This document shows, one piece after another, positions 47,401-59,632 of a stretch of DNA of 64,000 nucleotides. The stretch comes from Neurospora tetrasperma FGSC 2508 (lineage: Eukaryota > Ascomycota > Sordariomycetes > Sordariales > Sordariaceae): contig NW_009799099.1 of assembly GCF_000213175.1 (NCBI RefSeq), positions 4,977,394-5,041,393 of the forward strand, in the 5' to 3' direction. The position numbers were made by a program, and so were the translations under genes. Position 1 is the stretch's first letter, and each line of letters begins with the position of its first letter. The notes beneath the pieces were generated by a model, which was given only the letters and a program-made list of their open reading frames with translations, did not search any database and was not told where the DNA came from.

Positions 47401-50400
47401 GATCTACGTCTGAAGGTCCACTACCTCCTTACTCGAGAGTCGACGATAAAGAAACTAAAAACCGTCATGATGGTATATCTCTTACCTATTCTTTGGTCAT
47501 CTGGTTCGGTACTCGTAAGTTTACGGTAGCTTTCGCTCGGAGTTAAAGTCCCTCCCCTTGTTCGGGACATCCACCAACACGGCAAAAAGTCTTCTAGAAG
47601 AAACTTCTAATCTCGGTTGCTGAACAGTATATACAGTACATGGTGTGCAAGTGATAAAATGGCACTATTGACTACCAGCGCCAGAACGCCAGAACAAAAG
47701 CAGAAGCCATCCGCACGGTTCCGGCCCGGCATCTACGGAGTCGGGCTTCGCTCCGCTTTGCTTGGCGGTTCGCTTCAATAAGATTTTCAGGGTCCAATTG
47801 CGAAACTGTCAGATCAGCGATTCTCGTAATTAACTCAGACTTACTTCTGGAGACAGCACCCGCTCGCTGCTCTGGCCTGCAGCTCGGTTCTGGTTCTAGG
47901 TAGGGTTTAACGAGGTCAGGTGAGGTGAGCTGTTAGAACAAGAGAGAAAAAGGAAAGAAATAAAAGAGAAAAAAAAGAAGAAAAAAACAAGGAAAGAAAA
48001 CAAGATAGAGTGAAAGAAAGCGACAAAGTGCAAGGCAGTGGCACAGAGAGCGCTTGGCTTTTTAATAGAACATGCCAGAATCTGGGTCGTCGGACTCTGA
48101 TGCCAGACGCCTTAACGGTCAAGTTGGAAACCATGATTTGTGGACATACCAAATATGGAACTTCGATGGTTCTCGTGATCTATAATCCCGCCCAGGAGGT
48201 AAGGTATACTACACGTGTAGTCTAAGCTTACTTAGACCCATTAGAGGATCTCTGCATTCTCAAGGAGCTGGATAGCTGGATCAGCAGCAAGCAACCCTCC
48301 ACAATCATGCCCGGTCATGGTCACGGACGGTTTCATGTCAGCTTCGTTTCGTTTCGTTCTGCGTGTTGCACATGTTCGTCCGTCTAGACTAGGCGCCTCA
48401 ACCTTACCACGGATTTCGTTTCTTTCTAGCCAGCCTCCACAAGTAGTATACATACCTAATAGATACACACCATGTAGGAAGCTAAACCGCATCCATCAAT
48501 CTCGATCAAATCGTCTATTGCTGTGCTTATAAACCAAAGTAAGACTTCTCTGCCCCCCCAGCTACCTCTAGGCTCGAGCCAAGTCTATCCAAGGAGTTGG
48601 GGACGGACTATAACAACTGCCGTGGCCTCTTTCCTTTTTTTTTTTTTTTTTCTTGCCATAGTGTACCGCTAAATCTCACCTCATGTCGGGCTCATCCCCG
48701 CGATTTACGAGCCAATCACATCGTTCGCTGCCCATCTACATGCTAGTGTAGAGGTACGTTGAGTGCCGGCCTGTAGGTCATTCCTGGAGTCTGATTGACC
48801 ATGAAGAAGCGTGGGGATAAATTCGACTTGAGTGAGATTTGCAGTATTCGGTACCTCCATGTCGTTGACGCCAGGCAGTATGGAGAATCAAGCCAGTAAC
48901 ATCGACTGTGTTCCAGTTGTCATGATGAACCGGCGGTGTGGGGCCCGTATGACCAATGAGAGTGCCATGACTAGATACACCTTGACAGCGCAACTACCAA
49001 CGTTCGTTGTGATTCTGCTTATGATGCATCTAAGAAAGAGGATAACGGTAGTAGCGATATAAAGATTTTATGGGGAATGAGAGGCGAAATAGTAAGCACA
49101 GTGTGCGAGGTAGGAAGTAGTCGGCTGCAGTTTACGCTAGGCGCTCTAATTGCAGTAAGCCGCCAAGGTAATGCAATGATAGAAATACCCTAATTCATGC
49201 TAAAGCGTGTGAAAAGTTACGTAGTTGAACGTATTGAAAACAGGTTGTTCTGAACTTTCGATGTTGATCATGATGTGAAACAATGACATTTAGTAAGAAT
49301 TGTTGGTTGCTGGCGCCTTAAGTTGATGCCAAGCCTGGGGTTTTTGGCTTGAGCTTGGAAGCTTGTATGACCTCTTACAGTCGATTTATCCGGCTCGAGT
49401 AAAATAGTGTAGTGCTGTGCTGTGTTTACCTGTAGATGGATATAAACGCGTAGCGCGGTTTTCACGAGTCGCAAAGAACCTTGATTCTGTCACAAGAAAT
49501 AACTAGTTTGCCGTGTGACTGCTCCCTGTGTCCTGTAGTCAAGTTATGCCGCGCCTGCGCGCTACCCTTTTGAATCCATGCAGAGGTGTGGAGCAGAGGT
49601 GTTTCCTCACACCTTCCTCCTTTCTCTTCCCTTTCCCCATGCTCCCATACCTATTAATGCGCTATATGCGCTATATCAGTGTCTTGGTGGGCAGGAAGGA
49701 GAAAGAAGGAGACTTAGTTTGGTACACTCGTTTGAACCTATCAATTTTCCCAGATGAGCCTTGTAAGCCCAGCGTGCCAGTGTTGCTGACCACTTACCTT
49801 ACGTGTAGGACCAATGGAGGGGGGTCCGGATCGTGATCGACATCCCAAACTATAATAATTCCCCTTGTCAACTTTCGTGGCTCTCGTGGCTTCCTCGTAA
49901 ACGACCCGGAACACGGGGATCTCAGTTCAGCTCCAAGAACGCCTACCGCTGGCCTATTGTGGGGAAATGTCTCAACCATCTCGGTTGTTGGGTGATAGAA
50001 ATGGATGCCCCCTTCAGGTATGTAACTAAGTATAGGTAGGTTTAAAGACGGTAAACGTAACGTAGAATTTCATTGTTAGGCGGGTGGTGAACTCGAGTGG
50101 CACTACAGAGTCGGCGTCTGTCGGCCCTAGCGGCGGAAGATTTGGGAGTCAAGCAACGAGAATTGACATAGTGTACATCCTCGAGGAATCCCTGAGAAAC
50201 ACATGATCGCCAAAAGGATGACAATGTGACTATCAGAAAAATACGTGAGCTTGCGTTGCATGTCATAAATCCACTGCAATTTGTGTTTCATTCGGCACTT
50301 ACTAGCCTAGCGGGTATGTTGCGATCTCCCGTGATATTCAACGAGCGCTGACGTCTGTTCTTCTGTGGGTGAGAGATAACCTGGGTCACACACAGCATAA

Positions 50401-51308
50401 CACTTGATTCCTTATTGGATTGTTCGTAACGGGATTGTAGATGACATAAGAGTTGAAAACGAGTAATTTCTTATGTTGCAACTATGATATTTGTCGTTCT
50501 ATTACCATTTTTGTCCAGACGTTGCTTCTGGTGAACTTCTTTCTGTGACCATGAACCAATAATCTCACAGAACTGGAGAAGAGCTGCTCCTCAAACCAGC
50601 AGGAAAGTCGGTCGGCGCGCGACGCTGCTTGATACGCACGGAACACAGTCGATTTTAGTACTAGGCTGTGTAATGTATAGTGCGGCAGGTACGTATTTTA
50701 TCCATGGAGAGGTCATAACCACTGGAAAGGCGGGATTATTTATATCGGGGTTATGCATGTCAGTATATACTGTGCTTGTTGAGCGAGGGCGGCCCCATGA
50801 TCCTAGAGCATTCTCTTTTTTTTTTTTTTTTTTTTGGTAATTTTATTCAGCCAGCTCTGCATCACAGTTGTTCCAAAGCCTTCGCCCTTTTCGAATCATA
50901 GCAGAAGTGTGGTGGTTGCGCTCGAACACACATCCTAACCAAGATCGCCAAAGACCTTTATTCCGATGCATAACATTTTGCGGGGCCCTCGTCTGGAGAT
51001 GGCAGGGTCTTGAAACGTACCCTCGAGTTGATTCGGGGACAGAAGCGAAAATCACGACCACCTGGTAAGCAACCACGTTATAGCAAGGCCTCAAGCTTGT
51101 AGATAGGGGCCGGCTATTGACAATCGCACACGTTGAGGCAACCTTACTCGTCAACTAACGATTGCCCAGATGTGATGAAGGCAGCAACGTTGTGTGTGAT
51201 AAAGCCCGAAGTCGGGGACTGGCACCCCATTGTTGCCAAGCTGGCGCTGAGGCTCGTGTGATGCGTATACCGAGGAACATTTTGTCTCGGGTGCGAGGGA
51301 TAGCCGGG
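41421..51308. other. 10-kb gene-poor region
   Basis: No recognisable gene or RNA. Open frames reach 150-225 codons (for example 42327-43001 minus, 43104-43733 plus, 45510-46073 plus, 46371-46976 minus), but often overlap on both strands and show no domain. It contains a GGT/GAT microsatellite (42538-42588), poly-A/T runs at 46388-46405, 48635-48651 and 50816-50835, and several GGTACC/TACCTAGG-type spacers near 44740-44770. Part may be distal regulatory DNA or non-coding transcripts of the regulator gene. Confidence 0.4.
42538..42588. repeat. GGT/GAT microsatellite
   Basis: About six GGT units followed by alternating GGTGGTGAT units. It is simple-sequence DNA in an intergenic region. Confidence 0.85.
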
Positions 51309-52094
51309 TCATATTTCGGCTGCTGTAACATCGTCGTCACGTCGGATCTTCCTTTTCTTCTTTCGCCGCTTTTTTTCCGGAGTCGCTCCTTGGTCACCAT
51401 CCGCGACTGGTTGTTGATCGACAACAGCAGGGGTGTCGAGAGTCCGTTCATCAGCAAGTGGCAACTTGGACTCCGTGAATGGCTCAGTCAGAACGAGGTC
51501 CCCTCTCTTCCCCATAGCCTCGCGACTTGCTTCTTCAAGTAGGATGCCAAAGGCAAGTAGAGCGGTTTCATCCATGCTCCTCTCATCAATGGTTCGAGAG
51601 CCAATGACACAACGCGGACCGAGGCGAAGGGCCATTGCGTCGTAGTAGTTGCTGGTGTACCCATGGATGGACTTTAAGAGGTCGCTGTCAGGGAGAAGAT
51701 GATGTCCGCCGTCGGGTAGATGCTCGCTGGCCCAGTAGATGTCATTCTCTTCATAGCGAACAGGTGCGCCCTTGCGGCGGAAGAGGACTTCCTCAGGCGC
51801 GTACCTGGGGTCGCGGGAAGAGTGCAGCCCAGAGGACCGATTTGGTCGTTTACTTGAGGAGTCGTTTCGGCGTGAAGCACCTGATTGAGATCGGTCGTTC
51901 AAGGTCACGTTACCTGGAAGGGAGTTAGATGACAAAGTTCACACAGATTTCGGGCAAAGGCGACATCAAAAAGACGAGGCGACGAACATACCGGCAACGG
52001 CATCGTAGACGTTCAGTTCACGTCCTCGACTCTCTTTTCTCGACGGGCGTAGTTCCTCGTCGGAATAGTCACTGGGGGCTGGTGACGAGGTCAT
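51309..52094 (-). CDS. RRN10: Rrn10-like subunit of the RNA polymerase I upstream activation factor
   Basis: Two exons, 51992-52094 and 51309-51913, with a 78-bp intron (GTATGT...TTCCAG) give 235 aa. The core HLLPDSDLLKSIHGYTSNYY followed by SMDETALLAFGILLEEASRE aligns by eye with yeast Rrn10 (NIIPDIDLRVVHYYATQ, then FDETSLITLGLLIE). Upstream of it is YAPEEVLFRRKGAPVRYEEN, as expected for filamentous-fungal members. Rrn10 is a small component of UAF, which recruits RNA polymerase I to the rDNA promoter in the nucleolus. The C-terminus ends in a Lys/Arg-rich patch (KKRRKKKRKIRR) fit for nuclear or nucleolar targeting. The protein is longer than yeast Rrn10 (145 aa). The family call rests on two motifs, so it is probable but not certain. 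Confidence 0.72.
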
Positions 52095-53180
52095 GTTGGA
52101 AAGAAGTGGTAGATATGGGGTGATATGGATGTGATTTCCCGCTGTGAGATTGGCAACTGAGGAAAGTGGAAGAGTATTTCGAAACTTTCGTTCCCTTCAG
52201 CCAGCGGGACGACGGCGCGTAACAGGAAAGTTTTGTGTTCTGCCCGAAACACTGCTCCCCATTTCAACCAGAAGAAGGAGCTACACGGATTTCTCTATCG
52301 GTCCCGCTCTGAGAAAGTGAGAATATAGGTAAATTCTTGACTTTAGTTGATCAAGGAAATATTGAAGCATCAAAAAAATCCAGTCTGTTTCCTCCTTGGT
52401 GGCTAGAGAAAGACGGTGGTCGTACCTCTACCGACGACAAAAAGGTTCAAGACGGGACTGCCCGGCAGGCAATGGGCGGGGAATTCGGTTGGAATTGTCC
52501 CTACGTACTGCCCCTGCCCCTGGGTGGCCCGTGTTTTTGCATCCAACACGCCAAAGGACCCCGCGTTCAACCGCAGTGGCCCCGCTCACTCCCGTCACTG
52601 CAGGTGCAAGCTTCCTGTTCTGTGCAGCGGCATTCCAGCGGTGAGATGAACCTCAAGGGACTGGAAACAACGTCGCATCACGGAAAAGCAACAACGTCGG
52701 CTTGGTGGCTCACTCAATCTTTCCTCATTCATCCTCACTCAATGCAGTGTCCATCCAAGCAGCACAAAAGATATTATCGATATTTTCGGCCCGCCTAATG
52801 GAATAGCTGTTTTCACCCTCCCTCTGCCACTCGAGGTGATGATGCTTCCCCGTCTGTAATGTAGCAAAATGGGTTGCAATCCGACGAAAGCCAAGGCATC
52901 CGACAGTCTGGGTACGGTCCTCCATCCGGTCGCTAGTTCATCAGCCCAAGCCCGCCATGAGACCTCTATCCTGCATAGACTGCCCTTGCACGTCATGGTC
53001 CACGCTATTTAAACCCGATCCGTCCTGACACCGCGTCTTGGCTGTCACCATCAACATGAAGGCCGATCATCAACTTAGCACATTTCTTTCGCTCTGCTCC
53101 ACGGTTCCGCTTTGATGGCGGAGAGCGGACGGCAACCTCGCTTGCTGGCTGGGGTACGGGTCGGCGGGCTCGGGCGGGTC
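52095..53180. other. Upstream region of the Rrn10-like gene and spacer
   Basis: Contains the promoter and leader of the minus-strand gene at left. No coding frame is convincing. The spacer ends where the decayed WD40 gene begins. Confidence 0.4.
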
Positions 53181-53181
53181 A

Positions 53182-54445
53182 CCAACCCGGAATCCACTCT
53201 TCAACCGGCGTTCCTCTGGGCTCATCAAGCCGGACCACGTAAGTGCTTTGGTTCTCAAAGGGCTCGAAGGGAGAATGTAGGTACCGCTTGGGCGTTTGTT
53301 CGTCTACTCCTGGCTCCTTGCTAATTGCCCTGGAGCAGACTGGTCTACAAATACGGCACGCTTGGTTGGCACGTTTGAGCTGGGTGCAAAGGTTTCTTCA
53401 CACGCCACCTCACCCATCGCCTTTCATCTGCTTGTTGCTTGCGGAACACAGCGTTTGGGCGCCCGGCTCGTCGACCTGCCTTCTTCGGCTGCCGTCCAGT
53501 CTCTTGTCTCTCATGGCCAGATAAATGGCTCTGCTGCTGCGAACCTGGCTGTGACCTGGTCACTTGTTCATGACCATATTGTGGCCAGCGGATCAGCCGA
53601 TGGTGTCGCGCGTCTCTGGAATATCAGGCGGCACAGTACGCTCATTGGCCTTTTGGACTAAGAGGACCGCCTAGGAGTTATATACCCTAGTAGAATGGAC
53701 AGTTCAGGCCATGTTCAGCGTGCCTTATATCAGGATTCTTTGAGATTTGGGTATCTGTGCCTTAGCGAAGGTGCACAACGGGCCAGTAAACGGTTTGACC
53801 TGGACAGATGACGGTGCGTACATTGTGTCTGCAGGTCACAATCGCCAATTTTGTGTTTGGGATACCGCTACAGGGGCGAACACTTTGGCGAGCTCTGGCC
53901 ACAACCATCCGAAATGATTACAATGGACATATGACAATGTTTGTCTCGCCTTCACGACTTACTCCACGAAAGAAGGAGTTTTTGTTCTATCCGAATAAGA
54001 ATGGGATGCTGGTTACAGGTTTACATGAGGGTACCCTTATTATCAGGCTACGCGGCATGGGTCCTGCTGTGGCAGCTACTCGTCAGGTCTACAAAATCGA
54101 CAGTCTGACTAGTGACTCGACGAGTATCCGTGCACAGAGGGGAGAACGAACGACCAGAAACTTTCTCTCCAGCAGTACGTATCAAGTAACCAGTGCCCCT
54201 TTCGCTTGGTATATGCTAATGTTGGTAATAGTCGTCTGGAGAGGAACTGAGCCAATGTCGCTGATGGCATCTGCAGTGGACATTCCGACGGACATATCCG
54301 TGCCTGGACACCCCAGCTAGAGGCCCTTGACAAGGAAGATGAAAGCACCAGTATCGAAGAGGCCACTGGAGCTCGAGTGAAGAAGCGCAAAGTGCTGGAT
54401 GATGTTTTCCGAACCTTGATGGGTAGGCAGGTCTCGTTTTCCTGA
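53182..54445 (+). pseudogene. Decayed ERCC8/CSA-like WD40 repeat gene (Rad28 family)
   Basis: Remains of a gene for the Cockayne-syndrome-A-type WD40 protein of transcription-coupled repair. Pieces lie in order on one strand but in different frames. FLWAHQAG and VSALVLKGLEGRM are near 53205-53276. TARLVGTFELGAKVSSHATS to RRHSTLIGLLD spans about 53350-53661 and carries VDLPSSAAVQSLVSHGQ and HIVASGSADGVARLW. NGPVNGLTWTDDGAYIVSAG is near 53775-53835; MFVSPSRLTPRKKEFLFYPN lies near 53937. The natural end (KKRKVLDDVFRTLMGRQVSF, then TGA) is at 54445. A stop follows GLLD, at least three frame changes are needed, and much of the first third is missing. It cannot make a working protein. A functional copy presumably exists elsewhere. 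Confidence 0.83.
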
Positions 54446-55286
54446 AGCGTTGTCTAATCTCCTCCGGGGACACAACTCTCTACACTTGTCCTCGCGCGCC
54501 TTATAATGGGGGATGGAGTTACTCGGCGCTCCCGTTTTCACAAACATGAACCTAGCGAACCTGAAATCGGCGAAGACCGGCGATTATGGTCGCCGACTTC
54601 CTCGTCTCGGGAAGTACACAATGAAACTCGTGATCATGCAGATCAAATTTTCGTTATGGCTTTTCAAGTCACTGTTGGTTTTGTCGCCAACAGCATTGCT
54701 CTTGACAGACACACCTTCCTGAAGCGAGTGCTGGTATGAGTGGAACGGCCATCCTATAAGAGATATACCATTGACCGTGATGGGTCATTGACCGGAAACA
54801 CGCAATCATACCCCGGTCATGGTGGAGCAGCCCGTCGTCCATCCGTGGGGAAATAAGACATGTCTCGGACTTCCTCGGTCTTGTTGGCTCCTTTGTCGCC
54901 ATTCCATGCATTGGCGACAACGCTTGCTGGTCATGCGAAGCACGTCAACGCGCCGGTCAATGTTGAACCTCATCCGCCTTCTCGTTTGGGAACATACATG
55001 CGTATATTCCGGTGAACTAGGTATTAAGAATACGAGGAAGGCAATGTCGGGTCGATATCGGTTGCTGGATCATGCCGAGCATCTCTCTCTGACCTGGCCA
55101 ACACCCGGGGATCCGGCATCTTCGGTGGTTCGGGCAGCGGAGCGGATCCAGGGTCTTGCAGTGTGGGGTTTTTGGCTTTTGACGGACCGCGGTGCCCACA
55201 AAAAGAATTGTGCCCCCACTTCGAGACTATGGGTTTCCCACAACATTGAAAAGAACCTCATACAAGCCCGTTTTCCAACAACACAA
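54446..55286 (+). pseudogene. Unidentified degenerate coding-like sequence
   Basis: Several overlapping plus-strand frames look protein-like but none is whole, for example HADQIFVMAFQVTVGFVANS near 54640 and LVGSFVAIPCIGDNACWSCE near 54880. The pattern of short protein-like pieces changing frame matches the neighbouring WD40 relic, so I read it as a second decayed gene. Family unknown. Confidence 0.3.
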
Positions 55287-55358
55287 GGTCCGCTGGCTCA
55301 ATGGCAGAGCGTCTGACTACGAATCAGGAGGTTCCAGGTTCGACCCCTGGGTGGATCG
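55287..55358 (+). tRNA. tRNA-Arg(ACG): tRNA-Arg (anticodon ACG)
   Basis: A 72-nt cloverleaf without intron. The acceptor GGTCCGC pairs with GTGGATC (two G-T wobbles), with discriminator G. The D arm has GCTCAATGGCAGAGC, the anticodon stem TCTGA/TCAGG (last pair G-T type) flanks CTACGAA with anticodon ACG, and the T arm is CCAGG-TTCGACC-CCTGG. The internal B box GGTTCGACCCC is intact. T5 at 55362-55366 is a good RNA polymerase III terminator. It decodes CGN Arg codons after A34 to inosine editing. It looks functional and sits inside otherwise decayed sequence. Confidence 0.95.
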
Positions 55359-55361
55359 ATC

Positions 55362-55366
55362 TTTTT
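55362..55366 (+). terminator. Pol III terminator of tRNA-Arg
   Basis: TTTTT starts four bases after the tRNA 3' end. Confidence 0.8.
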
Positions 55367-58300
55367 CTTTTGCCTCTCCTGCGATTTGTTGCGCGCATGA
55401 GGATGAATAATAATTCTGCCTGTTCGTTGTCAGCTTTTTGTCATCGAAATCCACAATCCTCTTTTTACGTCCTTTGCCTGTCCCTGACTAGGCCTTTCAC
55501 TAATCCCCCTTTAGTGAGGTGCAAGAAACCAAGCCCGGCAGATGGTGCTCAAGTAAAAGCACCTTGATGGTTTTCACTCTATACGATCAATGTCCCTTCA
55601 TGTTATTCTGCCCTCTTCGATGGACGAAACGTATAGGAGCCGGTCGAAAGCAGGGATCGTTGAATGCAATCCCCCCTTCACTTCCCCCTCCTCCTTTCTC
55701 AGATGCCAGATCTCCCTTTCAAATATCCAATCTTCGAGCGTAGTGTGCTCTCCACACCGCACCTCGCTGAAGTGTATGGCTTGGTCTAGCTGTTGGCTAT
55801 CAATTCTTCCCTCTTCCAAGATGTCACTCGGCCCCTCTTACTATCTGTTCCCCAATCAGTCTTCTGCCCGTGATCCGACCCTTGTTTACTGATACGGTCA
55901 GTGGCCGCAAGACTGGGGGATATGGCCGGCACCGACAGTCTGGTTCAGAGGAGCCGCGGATGCATAGGCCTGTCATCCGGGTGCGCGTCAGACGCAAGAT
56001 GGAAAGGCTTGGCGGGTTCAAGGGGGCAGAAGAGCGTGCATTGAAGTTGAGGAACAGCACTTGGCCTCCACAGCCGTACCCTACCTTTTTGTACTTACAC
56101 CGTCGTTCATTTATCTGCGAAAAGCGCCGAATCTGGCAACGCTTCGGTGTAAACATCGCCTAGTCTCAACTCTGAATTCCACGGGCCACCGTCTTGTCTC
56201 ACCAGGGAGCGACAGCACGCTACTCCGTTGAGTTCGTCTAGTAGCCATGGCAGAGAGCGGGAAACAGGGGCACGGGGATAAAGAACGAAAGACCGACAAA
56301 TTCCTACCAATTTTGAAGCCAACTCAGGCGAAAGAGCACAGCAAGATTGCCCCTGTTGGGTCCCGCCCTCTCAACCCCGTTTTTCTTTCACGGGATAAAG
56401 ATCTGCGCTTCCGGATCTTTTTCTCTCTTTTCTTTTTCAGCCCCATAAGGACAATCAATGTAAGTACAGCGACCGAAACACGGGGCAAGGCACATTCTCA
56501 GCTCAGTGACTTGCTTACCTCTAATCTTACAAACTTGATCCCTGTAGGCCAATGATTCCGCACGCCTCACTTTCTCTCTTGATTTACTCTGCTTATTCCA
56601 AATTGGACAGTCATGTCCGTTGTTCTTACAATTACGTCTTTATCATTGAGCGAGCATGACTGGGTGAGGATGGGCCGCTAGATGGCGGCTATTTCCCGGT
56701 TACCACTAGGGAAGATGGTGGGATGGAGAAAGATCTTGGATAACATTCATTGGCGATGTCTCCGGAGTTAAGAGTACCTTCTACGAATATGCTGTACAAG
56801 GGCCTATCTACCTCGCTCCCCGTTAACGCTCAGAAGTCCTCAACACTTTCGATATTGCATTACAGGAGAACTTGCGAACTCAGCACACACTGAACTGAGG
56901 ATGACAGCCTATCTCGTCACACATTCCCTCCAAGGCCTTAGTTACCAAACAAGTCAAGTTTATGATTTCAGGTCAAGCCAAGTTGGGCAAGCCTGTAACC
57001 ATGAATCACAAGGTTCATTTTTTTTTCTATATATGACCCCTCCACGGGCGAACTAACATCCATCGTGTTGCTATTGGCTTCCTCGCATAATTTCCACTCA
57101 TCCTACAGACGATGAGCTCTTGCATGCAATAGCGGTCCCGTGTGAGACAAGATTTTTTAAGTACCATATCAGCTCATTGCAGGAACTGGAAGTGTCTCAT
57201 TGCGCCAACCACTTCCTTGTCTTGTCCCAGCTTGCATCGCATATGGCTGTAGGGTGATGTTTATGGGGTGAGGTATCAGATGAACATACGACAGCCAGGT
57301 GCAGCTTTTTGTCAACAATGAATAGCACGGGCTCAGCCAAGAGCGGCGTCCCCAAGAGTTTCTCATTTTTTTCGGAGTTCACTCTGTGGGTGTCGGGTTG
57401 CTACCTCTAGGTTTCGGTCCGTTTGCGGTCGGCATTTCAAAACCAGGAACCTACCTACCATTTACACATTTGTCGCAGGAGGCTTTATTGCCAGTTCCAT
57501 GATGAAGTAAACCGCTAAGGTTGGTCAAACAGGCATGATACACCATAATTGCAGATAGCCCTCATCCCACACGCTTCACGTAATGGTGGATATTTAGCAG
57601 ATAGTCTGATACTGACATCGATATATTTGGTGGTTGTATTGGCAATATGAATCACCGCATTCCCTGTTTTCTATTCAACAGCCGCCAGGGCGACAACGAG
57701 AAGATCCGTTGACACTCATTCATCAAGCTGGCGAAGCCTAAACGTAGTCGCTTGGATGACGCCAACAGTGACCAGCTCTTGAATAGCGTCCTCTAGAAGC
57801 CCCCAAAAGCATTGACTACCTCTAGGACTCAGAGATTTTGTTTTCCTTTTCCCCCGGTACATTGCAAGTCAAAGCACAGCCATAGCCTTTGCGGGCTAGT
57901 TATTCGAACATGGTATGCCTCGGTTGGGAGTGTAGACGATGAACGACCATATGCCCTAGGAAAAGACGAGATGTTGCTCTGTGCAAGAATGCGGGATCTA
58001 CGGTTGGGTTATATGCTGGTTTCCGAGGGACCTCTAACAAGTTATCCTTACACCTGCTAATTGGTCTGCCGAGCATGATGACTTGGAATTCAGCGTCTGG
58101 CAAAGCTTAGCGCCGCCGGAAAGATTGAGCAGAGTAGTTTATGAAGGTATGGGTGAATCACCAGATTTATGAAAACCCATCCACTCCGACTTTATTACAC
58201 AACGGTGATTCAAGCAAATGCACTTCCACGATATTTAATTCTTCGGCCGTGTGCAACATTTGTTACAGCACCTCAGAGCCTTGTCAGAGCCCGTACGCCC

Positions 58301-59348
58301 TCTATGTCCGGATTGAGAACCGTAAGCGATAGCCTTTCTTCCCAGTATACGGATCCGGATGATTATTTTACGTGGGGTCTGGACGTGGACACGACATTCG
58401 TATGGAATCCCTCTTATATCTGACAAGACGTTATCTCGATCACCTGGATCAGGCACGCTTGGGTCTGCCGAAGAATGCTAACGATCGAGGCCCCAGCTAT
58501 ATGGCTGGTAGTGAAAGAGTGTCAGCAGACCGAAAAGAAACAGTGCAGTTTCTAAATTCATCAACTACAATCACTCTTTATTAACTTCCGGTGTCCCTCG
58601 TTTATACTGACAAAAAAATCAACAATTCTAAAAGGGGTATCCAAGGATCAAGAGTGCGGTACATGTACTTCTTTTTGCCTCAAGCCGGTATAACTCTACA
58701 ATTCGTAACTGCGTGCTACACAGGCGTATTTTGTGGTCAGCTACATGGACTCGAGATGAAAGGTTTCCGGGATTCGTTAATCCAAAGCCTCGCTCTGCGC
58801 TTGAAAGTGTCGGAGAAGTTCCCTACATCAATGGACCAACTGAAGGAGGTTGAGAATCAGGCAGATAAGGGCTCAGACTGGGCGTGCAGCTTCGGTAGGA
58901 GAAAACGGGATGAAGAACTTCGAGATGGAAGAAGAAGGAAGAACAATAGTGGTAATGTTAAAGTCACGTTTCATCAAACATAGTTGGTATATATGATAAT
59001 TTACCTTTTCGCCAACTTTAGGATCGCAGATGTATACGATTCCATCAATAACAGACCGAAACACCACGACTCAAGATACGCACGCAAACAGACAAGGTGT
59101 CTGAAGTTTTGGTTCACACCTCACATAGTCACATACACATTTACAACCTCCGAAAGTCTATAGCAGGCCGATTGTGCTCCGTAAATGTGACTCAAATTCC
59201 ACCTCTAGTCTCTGTCTTTCGCGTATAAAACTTCAAAATCCTCAATATCACCATCACCAACACCAACATCAGCATAACCACCACCACTATAATCATACCT
59301 CTTCTTGTGCATATAACAATATAGCCAAATAAACAAAGTAATTCAATC
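55367..59348. other. Degraded, gene-poor region
   Basis: 4 kb without a supportable intact gene. Short protein-like pieces interrupted by stops occur on the plus strand, e.g. DGGYFPVTTREDGGMEKDLG near 56690-56740 and HDDLEFSVWQSLAPPERLSR near 58075-58130, suggesting further dead genes. AT content rises after about 57 kb. No tRNA or large repeat was recognised. Confidence 0.4.
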
Positions 59349-59411
59349 ACATACGACCATAGATGGTAGAAAACTCGGGATCCCGTCCGCTCTCCCATAG
59401 ATAAGCTACCA
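59349..59411 (+). pseudogene. 5S rRNA gene fragment (5' half)
   Basis: The sequence starts ACATACGACCATAG and continues GAAAACTCGGGATCCCGTCC and GCTCTCCCATAGATAAG, the 5' portion of fungal 5S rRNA. Helix II still pairs (GGTAG with CTACC), so the piece comes from a normal gene variant. Similarity stops after CTACC; the second half, including the internal control region and the GTATGT end, is absent. Single dispersed 5S genes and 5S pseudogenes are known from Neurospora and relatives. A 10-bp inverted repeat (CTCCCATAGA with TCTATGGGAG) joins the fragment to the following 20-30 bases. Confidence 0.75.
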
Positions 59412-59632
59412 ATCGGAAGCATGTCTATGGGAGGAGGTTTTTACAGGGGTTTGGATGACTCAGCTAAAAACGCCGCCGCCGTTTCTTGCAACCGTTTTCA
59501 TTGCCTTCGCCATCGAGTGCACCGTTCCACTTACGCCAAGCCCAGCCGAGTGGGCTAGGCATACACTACACAAGGTACTTACCCCTGCCATTTACCCCTG
59601 ACACCTACTCCATATACTTAATACTTCTAACT

